Shown here: positions 41,970 through 51,521 of the stretch, piece after piece | Position numbering within the stretch: the stretch's first letter is position 1 | How the letters are laid out: every line of letters begins with the position of its first letter | The notes under the pieces: generated by a model | Told to the model about the DNA's origin: nothing | Database searches by the model: none | What the model saw: the letters and a program-made list of their open reading frames with translations, nothing else | Assembly (NCBI RefSeq): GCF_027925525.1 | Contig: NZ_BSDJ01000003.1 | Coordinates: 1 to 64,000 of the forward strand | DNA from: Paenibacillus tyrphae | Lineage (GTDB): Bacteria; Bacillota; Bacilli; Paenibacillales; NBRC-103111 | DNA length: 64,000 bases | Reading direction: 5' to 3' | Program-made: the position numbers and the translations under genes

Positions 41970-43229
41970 ATGGATTGGAAAAAGACGGTATTGGAAGAAA
42001 TCGATAAACGTCAGGACGAGCTTATAGACTTGTGCTGTAAATTGATTCAATTTCCAAGCGAAAATCCGCCGGGCGATACCCGCGACATCAGCAAGTTCAT
42101 TACCGACTACTTGAAGGAAGCCGGAATCGAGACGGCCGCGCACGAGTCGGAGCAGCATATGTTCAATCTGCTGTCCACCATAGGGACGAAGAGCGATAAG
42201 CATTTGCTCTTCTGCGGGCATACCGATGTCGTACCGGCGGGCGACTTGTCCCGCTGGGACTTCCCTCCCTTTGCCGGGGAGGTGAAGGACGGCTACATTC
42301 TCGGCCGCGGCGCTTCGGACATGAAATGCGGCTTGGGCGGACTGATCTTCGTCGCCGCATTATTGAAACGTCTCGGCGTGCCGCTGGCGGGGGAGCTCTC
42401 CTTATTTATCGTGCCGGACGAGGAAACGGGAGGACACTTCGGCGTGCCGTGGGTGCTGGAGCGGGGCTTGATTACGGGGACGGCGGCGGTCATCGCCGAG
42501 CCGTCCTCTCCGGAGCATCCGACCATCGGTCAAAAAGGCAGCGCCTGGTTCGAATTTACGGTTGAAGGTACGCCGGGCCACGGCAGCCTGTCGCCGTTCA
42601 AGGGCGATAGCGCCATCGTCAAGGCGGCCAAAGCGATCGAAGTGCTGCAGCGGCTGACGGACATGAAGCCGAACATTCCCGAGGAAATGCGCGAAATTAT
42701 CGAGATTTCGAAGAACTATGTCCGCGAGCGGGAGAAGACCGATGTCAGCGCCGTTTACGATCACGTGACGGTCAATATCGGAACGATTCACGGCGGGACG
42801 AAAGCGAACGTGGTCGCGGACCGCTGCACGATCGAGGTCGACTCGCGCGTGCCGTTCGGCATCGACTACCGCGATGTATTGAAGGAAGCAAAGCGTCTGC
42901 TGCTTGAAGTCGGAATCGACGCCGAGCTGAAGCCGATCGGCTTCCGGGGCAATGCGAACTGGACGCCTTCGACGGAGGAGATCGTGCATTACTTGGTCGA
43001 AAGCATCACTGATGTCAGCGGGAAGGAAGCTTATGGCGTGCTGCAGTGGGCGTCGAGCGATGCCCGTCACTTCCGCAACCATGGGATTCCGGTGCTGCAG
43101 TACGGGCCGGCGGAGTTGTCCACGATCCATAACTTCAACGAGCGCGCGCCGGTTTGGCAAGTCGTTCAAGCGGCCAAAGTGTACGCGCTGACCGCGCTTA
43201 AATATTTGGGCACGACCGACGGCAACTGA
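41970..43229 (+). CDS. M20 family metallopeptidase (ArgE/DapE/CPG2 type)
   Basis: 419 residues. Metal-site motifs: LLFCGHTDVVPAGDLSRWDF (His, Asp), LGRGASDMKCGLGG (bridging Asp), IVPDEETGGHFG (general-base Glu pair), and a C-terminal QYGPAELSTIHNFNERAP with the last histidine. The dimerisation lid is at about 190-300. No signal peptide. It hydrolyses an N-acyl amino acid or small peptide, presumably the compound brought in by the importer. It lies between the binding-protein gene and the ATPase genes, a sign of shared function. Confidence 0.9.
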   Translation: MDWKKTVLEEIDKRQDELIDLCCKLIQFPSENPPGDTRDISKFITDYLKEAGIETAAHESEQHMFNLLSTIGTKSDKHLLFCGHTDVVPAGDLSRWDFPPFAGEVKDGYILGRGASDMKCGLGGLIFVAALLKRLGVPLAGELSLFIVPDEETGGHFGVPWVLERGLITGTAAVIAEPSSPEHPTIGQKGSAWFEFTVEGTPGHGSLSPFKGDSAIVKAAKAIEVLQRLTDMKPNIPEEMREIIEISKNYVREREKTDVSAVYDHVTVNIGTIHGGTKANVVADRCTIEVDSRVPFGIDYRDVLKEAKRLLLEVGIDAELKPIGFRGNANWTPSTEEIVHYLVESITDVSGKEAYGVLQWASSDARHFRNHGIPVLQYGPAELSTIHNFNERAPVWQVVQAAKVYALTALKYLGTTDGN

Positions 43230-43267
43230 CGGTATGACGGTAACCACCCAGAAAGGAGGACGGGGCA

Positions 43268-44245
43268 GTGAACGCTTTACTAGAGGTGCAGGGACTGCAA
43301 ACGGAGTTCGTCACCCGTTCCGGCGTAGTGAGGGCGGTTGACGGGGTCGATCTGGTGCTTCACAAGGGGGAGACCTTGGGGGTCGTCGGCGAATCGGGCT
43401 GCGGCAAAAGCGTTACCTCCATGTCGATCATGGGGCTGCTTCCCAAGGGGATCAGCCGAATTGCCGGCGGGGATATCCGGTATAACGGTACAAGCCTGCT
43501 CTCCCTGTCCGCCGCCGAGCTGCGAAAAATTCGCGGCAACAAGATGGCGATGATTTTTCAAGAGCCGATGACTTCGCTCAACCCGGTGTTCAAGATCGGT
43601 TCGCAAATTGCAGAGTCGGTCCGCTTCCACATGAAGGTGAGCAAGAAGGAAGCCTGGAGCAGGGCGGTCGAAATGCTGACCAAGGTAGGCATTCCCCGTC
43701 CCGGGCAGATCGCCATGGAATATCCGCATCAGCTGTCGGGCGGGATGCGGCAGCGGGTCATGATTGCTATGGCGATGGCTTGCGGCCCCGAGGTGCTGAT
43801 CGCCGACGAGCCGACGACCGCGCTCGATGTAACGATTCAAGCGCAAATTCTGGACCTGATGCGCGAGCTGCAGGAAGCGCAGGGGACGGCCGTGCTGCTC
43901 ATAACCCATGACCTCGGCGTCGTGGCGGAGACATGTCAGCGGGTCGTGGTGATGTATGCCGGTCAGGTGGTCGAGGAAACCGACGTGAAGACGCTGTTTC
44001 GGCGGCCGAAGCATCCGTACACCCGGGGGCTGCTGGCTTCCTTGCCGCAGCTTGTGGGCGAGCAGCATCGTCTGGAACCGATTCCGGGCAGCGTGCCGAA
44101 TCCGGCGGAGATGCCCACAGGATGCCGGTTCGCTCCCCGCTGCGCTTTCCGGACGGATGCATGCGATACCGTGCCTCCACAGCTGACGGAGGTCGAGGCC
44201 GGGCACAAATGCCGCTGCTTGCTCGTTCAGGAGGGACTATTATGA
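43268..44245 (+). CDS. Peptide ABC transporter ATPase (DppD-like)
   Basis: 325 residues. Walker A GESGCGKS (residues 37-44), Q-loop [10 protein letters not shown], signature [16 protein letters not shown], Walker [14 protein letters not shown]-loop ITHDLG. C-terminal oligopeptide-type extension with a cysteine cluster (CRFAPRC, CDT...C) near 285-310, which in this family may bind iron-sulfur or metal. Overlaps the next gene by four bases. Confidence 0.93.
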   Translation: MNALLEVQGLQTEFVTRSGVVRAVDGVDLVLHKGETLGVVGESGCGKSVTSMSIMGLLPKGISRIAGGDIRYNGTSLLSLSAAELRKIRGNKMAMIFQEPMTSLNPVFKIGSQIAESVRFHMKVSKKEAWSRAVEMLTKVGIPRPGQIAMEYPHQLSGGMRQRVMIAMAMACGPEVLIADEPTTALDVTIQAQILDLMRELQEAQGTAVLLITHDLGVVAETCQRVVVMYAGQVVEETDVKTLFRRPKHPYTRGLLASLPQLVGEQHRLEPIPGSVPNPAEMPTGCRFAPRCAFRTDACDTVPPQLTEVEAGHKCRCLLVQEGLL

Positions 44246-45207
44246 GCGCATTGCTGGAGATTCGCAATCTGAAGAAGCACTATCCGATCCGCAAAGGCTT
44301 ATTTTCAAAACAGGTCGGCGTCGTCAAGGCGGTCGACGGCGTCAACTTGACCATCGAAAAAGGCGAGACGCTGGCGATCGTCGGGGAGTCCGGCTGCGGC
44401 AAATCGACGACGGGTCGTTCCATTCTGCGCCTCATCGAGCCGACCGAAGGCGACATTTTCTTCGAGGGAACCGACGTGCGCAAGCTGTCGCCGGAGGAGA
44501 TGCGCAAGTTCCGCACGAAGATGCAAATCGTGTTCCAGGACCCGTACGCTTCGCTCGATCCGCGGTGGACCGTGCAGCAGACGCTGGAGGAGCCGCTCCG
44601 TACGCACGAGAAGCTGCCCGAAGACGAGCTTAAACGCCGCGTTGCGGAGCTGATGGAAGTCGTAGGACTGTCCTCGTACCATGCTCACCGTTACCCGCAC
44701 GAGTTTTCCGGCGGGCAGCGGCAGCGGATCGGGATAGCCCGCGCGCTCGCGCTGAAGCCGAAGTTCATCGTATGCGACGAGCCGGTATCCGCGCTGGACG
44801 TGTCCATCCGGGCCCAGGTGCTCAATCTGATGCAAGAGCTGCAGGAGCAGTTTTCGCTCACGTACATGTTTATTTCCCATGATCTGTCCGTCGTGAAGTT
44901 CATCAGCGACCGGGTCGGGGTGATGTACCTGGGCCGTATGGTGGAGTTGGCGCCGACGCAGGAGCTGTACGACAAGCCGCTGCATCCTTACACGCAGGCA
45001 CTGATGTCGGCCCTGCCCGTGCCCGATCCCGAGACGAAGCGGGAGCGAATTATTTTGACCGGCGACGTGCCGAATCCGCAAAATCCCCCCGCCGGGTGCG
45101 CGTTCCATACCCGGTGCCCGGTCGCCAAGCCCGAATGCGGGAGCGTCCCGCCCGAGTGGAAGGAAGTCTCTCCCGGGCGGAGCGTGGCTTGTCACTTGTA
45201 TTCATGA
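44242..45207 (+). CDS. Peptide ABC transporter ATPase (DppF-like)
   Basis: 321 residues from ATG 44242 (overlap ATGA). Walker [10 protein letters not shown]-loop [10 protein letters not shown], signature [16 protein letters not shown], Walker [14 protein letters not shown]-loop ISHDLS. C-terminal extension [15 protein letters not shown] resembles the partner subunit. A longer upstream frame is an overlap with the dppD-like gene in another frame and is not real. Confidence 0.93.
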   Translation: MSALLEIRNLKKHYPIRKGLFSKQVGVVKAVDGVNLTIEKGETLAIVGESGCGKSTTGRSILRLIEPTEGDIFFEGTDVRKLSPEEMRKFRTKMQIVFQDPYASLDPRWTVQQTLEEPLRTHEKLPEDELKRRVAELMEVVGLSSYHAHRYPHEFSGGQRQRIGIARALALKPKFIVCDEPVSALDVSIRAQVLNLMQELQEQFSLTYMFISHDLSVVKFISDRVGVMYLGRMVELAPTQELYDKPLHPYTQALMSALPVPDPETKRERIILTGDVPNPQNPPAGCAFHTRCPVAKPECGSVPPEWKEVSPGRSVACHLYS

Positions 45208-45254
45208 TAAATTTAAAAGTGATGGGCAATTATGGGTTTGGGGGCTAAGCTGTC

Positions 45255-46043
45255 ATGCTGAAAACATTAGATAATGCGCTGGAGCTTTTGGAATATTTTA
45301 CAAGGGAAACGCCATCTTGGGGCGTGCGGGAATTGGCGAAAGAGATGGACATGAGCCACTCGATCGTCCACCGCATCTTGACGACCTTCGAGTCCCGCGG
45401 TTTCCTGATTCAAAACGACGAAACGAAAAAGTACGAGCTGGGAACGAAGCTGTGGGAATACGGTTCGATTATTAGGGATAATCTCCGTATTTCCGATGTG
45501 ATCCTGCCCGTTATGCATACATTGTCCGAGGAAACGGGAGAATCCGTGTTCCTCACCTGGCTGGACGATCATGAAGGCATCTGTGTGGAGATCGCGGAAA
45601 GCCAGCAGCGGATCAAATATGCGATGTCCTCGGTCGGAGACCGGACGCCGCTCTATGCCGGAGCCTCCAATAAGGTCATTATGGCGTATTTGCCGAAGGC
45701 CGATCAGGAGACGATCATCGACAAGGGCTTGAAGCCCAAGACCGGCAAGACGGTCATCGATCCGGAGAAGCTGATGGAGGATTTGGCGGCGATCCGCAAG
45801 GCGGGCTGGGCTTACTCTGTTGGAGAATACTCCGACGCGACGTTCGGGATCGCGCTTCCGATGTTTAACAAGCGGCGTGAAATCGTGGCGTCGCTTACGC
45901 TCGCCGGACCGGAGTATCGGATGCCGGAAGCGAAAGTGTCGGAGGTGCTGGATATGATGCGCAGAAAGCGCGACGAGATTGAAGCCTGCCTGCATAAGCT
46001 GAGCATCTCGTCGGTCGCCGGACGGCGTCATCCGATATCCTGA
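45255..46043 (+). CDS. IclR family transcriptional regulator
   Basis: 262 residues. Winged helix at the N-terminus: LDNALELLEYFTRETPSWGV, then MSHSIVHRILTTFESRGFLI, and an effector domain with SEETGESVFLTWLDDHEGIC, CVEIAESQQRIKYAM and GIALPMFNKRREIVASLTLA. It sits in the middle of the import operon, so it is made with its targets. The 17-bp palindrome at 38189 is its likely operator. Inducer probably the substrate. Confidence 0.88.
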   Translation: MLKTLDNALELLEYFTRETPSWGVRELAKEMDMSHSIVHRILTTFESRGFLIQNDETKKYELGTKLWEYGSIIRDNLRISDVILPVMHTLSEETGESVFLTWLDDHEGICVEIAESQQRIKYAMSSVGDRTPLYAGASNKVIMAYLPKADQETIIDKGLKPKTGKTVIDPEKLMEDLAAIRKAGWAYSVGEYSDATFGIALPMFNKRREIVASLTLAGPEYRMPEAKVSEVLDMMRRKRDEIEACLHKLSISSVAGRRHPIS

Positions 46044-46140
46044 CAAGGAATGTAAGCATTCCCGCCCGCTGATCGCCGATCGCCGTCTGCCGATCGTTCG
46101 GAAAAACGCAAGTTTTTGAAGAGGAGAGGGGAATGACACC

Positions 46141-47088
46141 ATGTCTTTACAGCAAACGCTGCTTGTCTATGAAACGATGGATAGCGCCTATGTTAACGGA
46201 AACCAAATCAAAGAGCTGTTCGCAGCCTATCCGGAGGTAGAGGTCTCCGTCCAGACGGTACGGGGAGAGAAGGGCTCGACCGATTTTGTCAAAATCGTTA
46301 TTCCGGGCACGAACGGGAAGCGGAACGGTGGGTCCGCGCCGACGTTCGGCATTATCGGACGCCTCGGCGGCATCGGAGCCCGCCCGTCCCGGATCGGCAT
46401 CGTATCCGATGCGGACGGCGCCGTGGCTGCGGTAGCCAGCGCGCTGAAGCTCGCGGACATGAAGCGGAAGGGTGATCATCTCCGGGGTGACGTGATCGTC
46501 ACGACCCATATCTGCCCGGATGCGCCGACTCGGCCGCATGAGCCGGTCGATTTTATGGACTCTCCTGTCGATATACTGACCATGAATCAATATGAGGTCG
46601 TGCCGGAGATGGAAGCGATTCTGTCCATCGATACGACGAAGGGGAACCGAGTCATTAACCATAAAGGCATCACGATTTCGCCGACGGTGAAGGAAGGCTA
46701 TATTTTGCGGATCAGCGACGACTTGCTGCGCATCATGGAGATGACGACCGGTCAGTACCCGGTCACCTTCCCGATTACGATGCAGGACATTACGCCTTAC
46801 GGCAACGATCTGTACCATATCAACAGCATTCTGCAGCCTGCGGTCGCCACGAGTGCGCCGGTCGTCGGGCTGGCGATCACCGCGCAATCGACCGTTCCGG
46901 GCTGCGGCACGGGGGCGAGCCATGAGGTGGATATCGCCGCCGCGGTGAAATTTGCCGTCGAAACGGCGAAGGAAGTCACGAACGGGACCTGCTCTTTCTA
47001 CAGCAAGGACGAATTTGCGAAAATTCAGCAGCTTTACGGCTCGATGAAGGTTCTTCAGACAATGGGCGGCACGTCCGTCAACGCCTAA
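46141..47088 (+). CDS. DUF1177 family protein
   Basis: 315 residues, GAGAGGGGA before ATG. I recognise the DUF1177 layout: LVYETMDSAYVNGNQIKELF at the start, then GRLGGIGARPSRIGIVSDAD, VIVTTHICPDAPTRPHEPVD and a glycine/cysteine-rich VPGCGTGASHEVDI. No function is established for the family. Conserved D, H and E residues (SDADGA, THICPD, SHEVD) could form a metal site like hydrolases. Its neighbours (M20, AroM, M29) repeat in other genomes, so it likely catalyses a step in the same pathway. Confidence 0.8.
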   Translation: MSLQQTLLVYETMDSAYVNGNQIKELFAAYPEVEVSVQTVRGEKGSTDFVKIVIPGTNGKRNGGSAPTFGIIGRLGGIGARPSRIGIVSDADGAVAAVASALKLADMKRKGDHLRGDVIVTTHICPDAPTRPHEPVDFMDSPVDILTMNQYEVVPEMEAILSIDTTKGNRVINHKGITISPTVKEGYILRISDDLLRIMEMTTGQYPVTFPITMQDITPYGNDLYHINSILQPAVATSAPVVGLAITAQSTVPGCGTGASHEVDIAAAVKFAVETAKEVTNGTCSFYSKDEFAKIQQLYGSMKVLQTMGGTSVNA

Positions 47089-47134
47089 TACCCGGTCCGG
47101 AGTGGATGCGCCGGCAGAAATGGAGATGGCTGAA

Positions 47135-47806
47135 GTGAAGAAATTAGGTACCGTTACCATCGGGCAAGCGCCCCGCCCGGACGTGACTCCGATTCTGGAG
47201 CGGCACTTGGGAGATCGGGTTGAGCTGCTCCAGGTCGGCGTTCTGGATGGGATGACGAAGCAAGAGATCGCCGTCTCGCTGTCTCCGGACCCGGAACATT
47301 ATGTGCTGACCTCGCGGCTGGCGAGCGGCGACGCCGTCGTGATGGCAAGGGAAAAAATCGCGCCGGTGCTCCAGCAAAAGATCGATTGGCTCGAAGAGCT
47401 TGGCTGCCGGCAAATTCTTGTTCTCTGCACGGGGGTATTCGATGGATTGACGACGAATAATGCCCGTCTGCTGGAGCCCGACGAGCTGCTTGCCCCAATT
47501 GTCGCCGCCATGGTCCGCGGCATGCGGTTCGGCGTCCTTGTTCCTTTGGCCGAGCAGCAGGAAGCCCTGGCGGAGAAGTGGCGACATCGCGGGCTAGACC
47601 CGTTCATCGCGGCCGCTTCGCCGTACGATTTCAGGGAAAAGCAGGCGCTTGCCGCATGCGCGCAGCTGAAGGATCAGGCGGACATCGTACTGCTCGATTG
47701 CATGGGATATACGGAAGCGATGCGGACGTTTGTCGCGAGGCATACGGGGCTGCCTGTGATTTTGTCCAATGCGCTGATGGCCAAGGTGATTTCGGAAATG
47801 ATCTGA
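47135..47806 (+). CDS. AroM family protein
   Basis: 223 residues from GTG 47135 with GGAG spaced 9; starts at 47120 or 47126 are also possible. Family marks: KLGTVTIGQAPRPDVTPILE at the start, then QILVLCTGVFDGLTTNNARL, FGVLVPLAEQQEALAEKW and a conserved IVLLDCMGYTEAMRTFV. In E. coli aroM lies behind aroL, but its function is unknown. The two cysteines (LCTGVF and DCMGY) are placed about as in Asp/Glu or hydantoin racemases, so a racemase-like role is a reasonable guess only. Confidence 0.83.
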   Translation: MKKLGTVTIGQAPRPDVTPILERHLGDRVELLQVGVLDGMTKQEIAVSLSPDPEHYVLTSRLASGDAVVMAREKIAPVLQQKIDWLEELGCRQILVLCTGVFDGLTTNNARLLEPDELLAPIVAAMVRGMRFGVLVPLAEQQEALAEKWRHRGLDPFIAAASPYDFREKQALAACAQLKDQADIVLLDCMGYTEAMRTFVARHTGLPVILSNALMAKVISEMI

Positions 47807-47843
47807 AAAGGCAAGTCAAATTCGCAAGATAGGAAGTTAGGCT

Positions 47844-48791
47844 ATGGATACGTCTTTGGTCAAAGTAAGCTCCGGCCTGCTGCAAAGCTGCCTCGGGCTC
47901 AAGCCGCACGAGAAGCTGCTGGTGGTCGCCGACGACCGGAAGAAAGACATCGGCGAAGCGTTATACGAGGCGGGGAAGCAGCTCGGCGCCGAGGCGATGC
48001 TGATGGTGATGAAGGAGCGGGAGAAGTCGGGACAAGAACCGCCGTCTCCGGTTAGCGAGGCGATGAAGCAGGCCGATGTCGTCATCTGTGCGACCGAGCA
48101 TTCCCTTACCCATACGAAAGCGCGCAAAGAAGCGGTCGCGCAAGGAGCCCGGTTGGCAACAATGCCGGGCATTACCCGGGATATGTTCCTGGAAGGCGCG
48201 ATAGCCGCCGATTACGATAAAGTCCAACAGGTCACCGAGCAGGTGACCGACCTCCTCAGCCGCGGCAAGCGGGTACGGATCGAGAAGGACGGCAAGGTGC
48301 TGACCTTTTCCATCGAAGGACGCAGCGGCATTCCGAGCACCGGCGTCTACGTGAATCCGGGCGAGTCGGGGAATTTGCCGTCCGGAGAAGGCTATATCGC
48401 CCCGCTTGAAGGGTCCGCTTCGGGACAACTCGTGGTCGACGGTTCGATCGCGGACATCGGCAAGCTCTATAGCCCGGTGACGATCACGGTGGAAAACGGA
48501 CGCCTGACCGAGGCGGAGGGAGAAGCGGCCACGGAGCTGCTTCGGAAGCTCGGCGACGGCCAAGGCCGGCTCCTCGGCGAGTTCGGCATCGGCACGAACG
48601 ACAAGGCCAGAATTACCGGCGTCGTGCTGGAAGACGAGAAGGTGTACGGCACGATCCACGTGGCCTTCGGCAGCAACCACACGTTCGGCGGAACGGTCGA
48701 AGCCGGAGTCCACATCGATCTGGTCGTGAACCGGCCAGACGTCTATATCGACGACGTGCTTATTTTAGACAAAGGCAGGCTGCTGGTTTAA
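47844..48791 (+). CDS. M29-like aminopeptidase / NicX-like metalloenzyme
   Basis: 315 residues. Layout of the M29 (thermophilic aminopeptidase) superfamily: N-terminal Rossmann-like half with KPHEKLLVVADDRKKDIGEA, then metal-site half with EFGIGTNDKARITGVVLEDE, GTIHVAFGSNHTFGGTVEAG and VHIDLVVNRPDVYIDDVLIL. Glu in EFGIG, His in HVAFG and His/Asp in VHIDL are the likely ligands. The same fold holds 2,5-dihydroxypyridine dioxygenase, so peptidase activity is not certain. Last gene of the operon; terminator follows. Confidence 0.8.
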   Translation: MDTSLVKVSSGLLQSCLGLKPHEKLLVVADDRKKDIGEALYEAGKQLGAEAMLMVMKEREKSGQEPPSPVSEAMKQADVVICATEHSLTHTKARKEAVAQGARLATMPGITRDMFLEGAIAADYDKVQQVTEQVTDLLSRGKRVRIEKDGKVLTFSIEGRSGIPSTGVYVNPGESGNLPSGEGYIAPLEGSASGQLVVDGSIADIGKLYSPVTITVENGRLTEAEGEAATELLRKLGDGQGRLLGEFGIGTNDKARITGVVLEDEKVYGTIHVAFGSNHTFGGTVEAGVHIDLVVNRPDVYIDDVLILDKGRLLV

Positions 48792-48816
48792 CCTGATGGG
48801 TCTGCTCTAAACCGAA

Positions 48817-48868
48817 GCGCTGTTAAGGGGGGACGCGATATGTTCCTTTTCCTTAACGGCGTTTTTCT
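48817..48868 (+). terminator. Terminator of the peptide-utilisation operon
   Basis: CGCTGTTAAGG and CCTTAACGGCG with a long loop, then TTTTTCTTTT. Confidence 0.8.
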
Positions 48869-48963
48869 TTTCGCGACGAACTTGCTTCGAGGAGGTATTT
48901 CCATTTACAATTTGTGTTTAAGGAGAAATCGGCCGGTTGATCCCAAGATGTGAGGTGCATGTT

Positions 48964-49551
48964 ATGTCGTTTCAACCTGTCACCGCTTCATTTTTTCAAC
49001 AGCCGACGCTGGAGCTGGCTCGTTCCTTGCTCGGTATGCTGCTTGTGAAGGAGACCGAAGCCGGCACGGCATCGGGCTGGATTGTCGAGACCGAGGCCTA
49101 CATCGGCCCGGGAGATCGGGCGGCGCACAGCTTCGGCAACCGGAGGACGGCCCGAACGGAAGTGATGTTCGGCCCTCCCGGCCACGCCTATACCTATGTG
49201 ATGCATACGCATTGTCTCCTCAATGTGGTCAGCGGGCCGGTGGACCATCCCGAGGTGGTATTGATTCGGGCGGTCGAGCCATGCACGGGAACGGAGCTCA
49301 TGTACGAACGCCGCGGCCAGGATAAGAAGGAGCGGGACCTGACCAGCGGCCCGGGGAAGCTGACGAAAGCGCTCGGCATTACGATGGACGATTACGGCAG
49401 GCCGCTCTTCGAATCGCCGCTCTATATCGCCGAAGGAAAAGCGTTCGGGCCGGTGGAGACCGGCACCCGGATTGGGATCGAGAACAGCGGCGAAGCCCGC
49501 GATTATCCATGGCGCTTTTGGATCGGCGGCAACCGGTTTGTCTCGAAGTAG
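48964..49551 (+). CDS. 3-methyladenine DNA glycosylase (AAG/MPG family)
   Basis: 195 residues from ATG 48964 with GAGGTG. Family pattern: LARSLLGMLLV, GWIVETEAYIGPGDRAAHSF with the catalytic Glu, then GPPGHAYTYVMHTHCLLNVV, ILIRAVEP-type VVLIRAVEPC, and GPGKLTKALGITM. It excises alkylated purines in base-excision repair. It is 12 bases upstream of an alkyltransferase-like gene, an alkylation-damage pair. Confidence 0.92.
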   Translation: MSFQPVTASFFQQPTLELARSLLGMLLVKETEAGTASGWIVETEAYIGPGDRAAHSFGNRRTARTEVMFGPPGHAYTYVMHTHCLLNVVSGPVDHPEVVLIRAVEPCTGTELMYERRGQDKKERDLTSGPGKLTKALGITMDDYGRPLFESPLYIAEGKAFGPVETGTRIGIENSGEARDYPWRFWIGGNRFVSK

Positions 49552-49563
49552 AGGAGGTAGCGG

Positions 49564-49878
49564 ATGAATCCATTTTCGCAGCGGGTGATCGAGATCATTC
49601 AAGGCATTCCGGAAGGGTATGTCATGACTTACGGTCAAATCGCCGGGCTGGCCGGAAGTCCGAGAGGGGCCAGGCAGGTCGTGCGCATTCTTCATTCCTC
49701 AAGCGGCAAGCACGGACTACCCTGGCACCGGGTGGTTAACGCCCGGGGGGAAATTGGAATCCAGCAAGAAGAAGGCCGCATGCTCCAAATGCTGTACCTG
49801 CGGGGCGAAGGCGTCGAGGTCGCCGACAACGGACAACTTGATTTGGACCGATGGCGCTTCATTCCACTTGACGAGTAA
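49564..49878 (+). CDS. Alkyltransferase-like protein (ATL, catalytic Cys replaced by Trp)
   Basis: 104 residues, one MGMT C-terminal domain. The MGMT motif is PCHRV; here it reads PWHRVV with Trp54 in the catalytic cysteine place. The nucleotide-flipping Tyr23 (MTYGQIA) and the arginine finger Arg37 (GARQVV) are kept. ATL proteins bind O6-alkylguanine without removing the alkyl group and hand the lesion to nucleotide excision repair. Directly follows the AAG glycosylase gene. Confidence 0.92.
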   Translation: MNPFSQRVIEIIQGIPEGYVMTYGQIAGLAGSPRGARQVVRILHSSSGKHGLPWHRVVNARGEIGIQQEEGRMLQMLYLRGEGVEVADNGQLDLDRWRFIPLDE

Positions 49879-49927
49879 CGGCTCTGAAGGTACAGAATAT
49901 CATCATGCCATTCCCGGGAGAAAGTTC

Positions 49928-50566
49928 ATGTTCAAAAAAATAAGCTTAGCCCTCCTCTACGCCGTCATGGCTTACCTCATCTACAGGTACGGGGAAGAGA
50001 TCGTGGCGTGGTTTCAATCCTCTAGCGACATGGCTCTGGTCATCGTTGCGGCAACGGTTATGGCGTTGTTCCCGGTTATCCCCTATCCGGTTGTCGGCGG
50101 GGTCATTGGCGCGGCATTCGGGCCGGTACTCGGTGCGGCGATCACATGGGCGGGCTCGACGGCGGCTTCGCTCCTGATGTTTTTATTTGTCCGTTACGGG
50201 TATCAGGAATGGGGCCAGCGAATGCTGCACCGCTACGAACGTCTCGGCAAGCTGACCGTTCTGTTCGAGCGGAACGCCTTTCTGACCATCCTCTTCGCCA
50301 GGCTCATTCCTTTCCTTCCGTCGATTATCATCAATGCGTATTCCGCTTTAAGCCGCGTTTCCTTTGCCGCGTATGCCGCGGCGTCCGCGCTGGGCAAAAT
50401 CCCGGCCATGCTCTTGTTCGCGTTCGTAGGCAATACTTTGATGACGGAGCCGGGAGCGGTATGGCTTGCCATGGGAATTTACGGAGGCTTCCTCGCGGTC
50501 ACGCTACTGGCCTACCGGCAATGGAAACGAAGCAAGGAACCGATTCAAAGCAACCGGCAGGCATGA
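49928..50566 (+). CDS. TVP38/TMEM64 (DedA-like) membrane protein
   Basis: 212 residues from ATG 49928. N-terminal helix MFKKISLALLYAVMAYLIYR, then LFPVIPYPVVGGVIGAAFGP (re-entrant loop), WAGSTAASLLMFLFVRYGYQ and the hallmark FLTILFARLIPFLPSIIINA. Lipid scramblase/flippase-like or transport role in membrane homeostasis. Spacing of 49 bases to the ATL gene suggests the same transcript, but no common function is evident. Confidence 0.85.
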   Translation: MFKKISLALLYAVMAYLIYRYGEEIVAWFQSSSDMALVIVAATVMALFPVIPYPVVGGVIGAAFGPVLGAAITWAGSTAASLLMFLFVRYGYQEWGQRMLHRYERLGKLTVLFERNAFLTILFARLIPFLPSIIINAYSALSRVSFAAYAAASALGKIPAMLLFAFVGNTLMTEPGAVWLAMGIYGGFLAVTLLAYRQWKRSKEPIQSNRQA

Positions 50567-50618
50567 AAAAGAGAGGCGCCGTTGTACGTCGTTTGAACCT
50601 CCGTTGAGCAGGGGGATT

Positions 50619-51521
50619 TCATGCGTTTATTACCTTCAGGCGCTTTATATCTTGTATAGGTGAAAAACCAAACATTCGGGAATATTCACGGCTGAATTGC
50701 GACGGACTTTCATAGCCTACCCGGAATGCGACATCCGCGGCATCTGTTGACTCGGATAATAACAGACGCCGTGCTTCCTGCAGTCTCAGTTGTTTTTGGA
50801 ACTGAATAGGGCTCATAGCGGTTACCTCTTTAAAGTGCCTATGTAGCGAAGAAGCACTCATATTCGCTATTTCCGCAAGCTCCTCAATCCGAAAAGACCT
50901 ATCATAATTATTCATGATATGTCTAATAACGTCTCTGATTCGTTTGGTGCTGCTTCCATCTATAGCAATTTGTTCCAGTATAACTCCGTGCTGCCCTTGC
51001 AGAACCCTATAGAGAATTTCCTTCGTGAAGAGAGGAGCAAGTACCGGGATATCCTTAGGGTTATCCAGCAAACGAGCCAACCTGATTACCGCATCCAACA
51101 AAGATAATTCCATCCGGCTGACAAACATACCTCGCTTAGCGTTTTCTTTCGGGCCAACTCGGTTGTCAGAATCGCTTAAAATCTCTAAGATTTGACTCGG
51201 GGTAAATTCAAGTTTGAGAGACAAATACGGAACTTGGGAAGAGGCTTCCATGACTTGGCCGGTAACCGGCAAGTCAACGGATGCAACAAGGTAATCGGCA
51301 GGACCGTATCTAAAGCGCTCCTGTGCCAGCAATACCTCCTTCACACCCTGAACGACCATGCAAAAGGAAGGATTGTACACTCCAAAATTTGATCCAGTAA
51401 CGTTAGATCGACGAGTGAAAAATAAAGACGGAATTGCAGTCGCGTGAACACCGTCCTGGCCTGAATAACGCTCAATGAGTTTGGCAAGCTCCCCCTGCTG
51501 TTCATATATTCGTTCAGACAT
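50619..51521 (-). CDS. AraC family transcriptional regulator (AraC_N type)
   Basis: 300 residues; ATG 51521 has the perfect AGGAGG site, earlier ATGs do not. N-terminal AraC_N arm with SNFGVYNPSFCMVVQGVKEV and SQVPYLSLKLEFTP. C-terminal double HTH FRIEELAEIANMSASSLHRH, FKEVTAMSPIQFQKQLRLQE, VAFRVGYESPSQFSREYSRM. Divergent from an SDR gene at 51690 and may regulate it. Confidence 0.87.
   Translation of the reverse strand: MSERIYEQQGELAKLIERYSGQDGVHATAIPSLFFTRRSNVTGSNFGVYNPSFCMVVQGVKEVLLAQERFRYGPADYLVASVDLPVTGQVMEASSQVPYLSLKLEFTPSQILEILSDSDNRVGPKENAKRGMFVSRMELSLLDAVIRLARLLDNPKDIPVLAPLFTKEILYRVLQGQHGVILEQIAIDGSSTKRIRDVIRHIMNNYDRSFRIEELAEIANMSASSLHRHFKEVTAMSPIQFQKQLRLQEARRLLLSESTDAADVAFRVGYESPSQFSREYSRMFGFSPIQDIKRLKVINA

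Noticed and set aside
40698-42221. 507-residue minus-strand ORF opposite the binding protein and M20 genes
   Set aside because: It spans two well-supported genes antisense and shows no motifs of its own.
49564-49878. Active O6-methylguanine-DNA methyltransferase
   Set aside because: The catalytic cysteine is replaced by tryptophan, so suicidal alkyl transfer is not possible.
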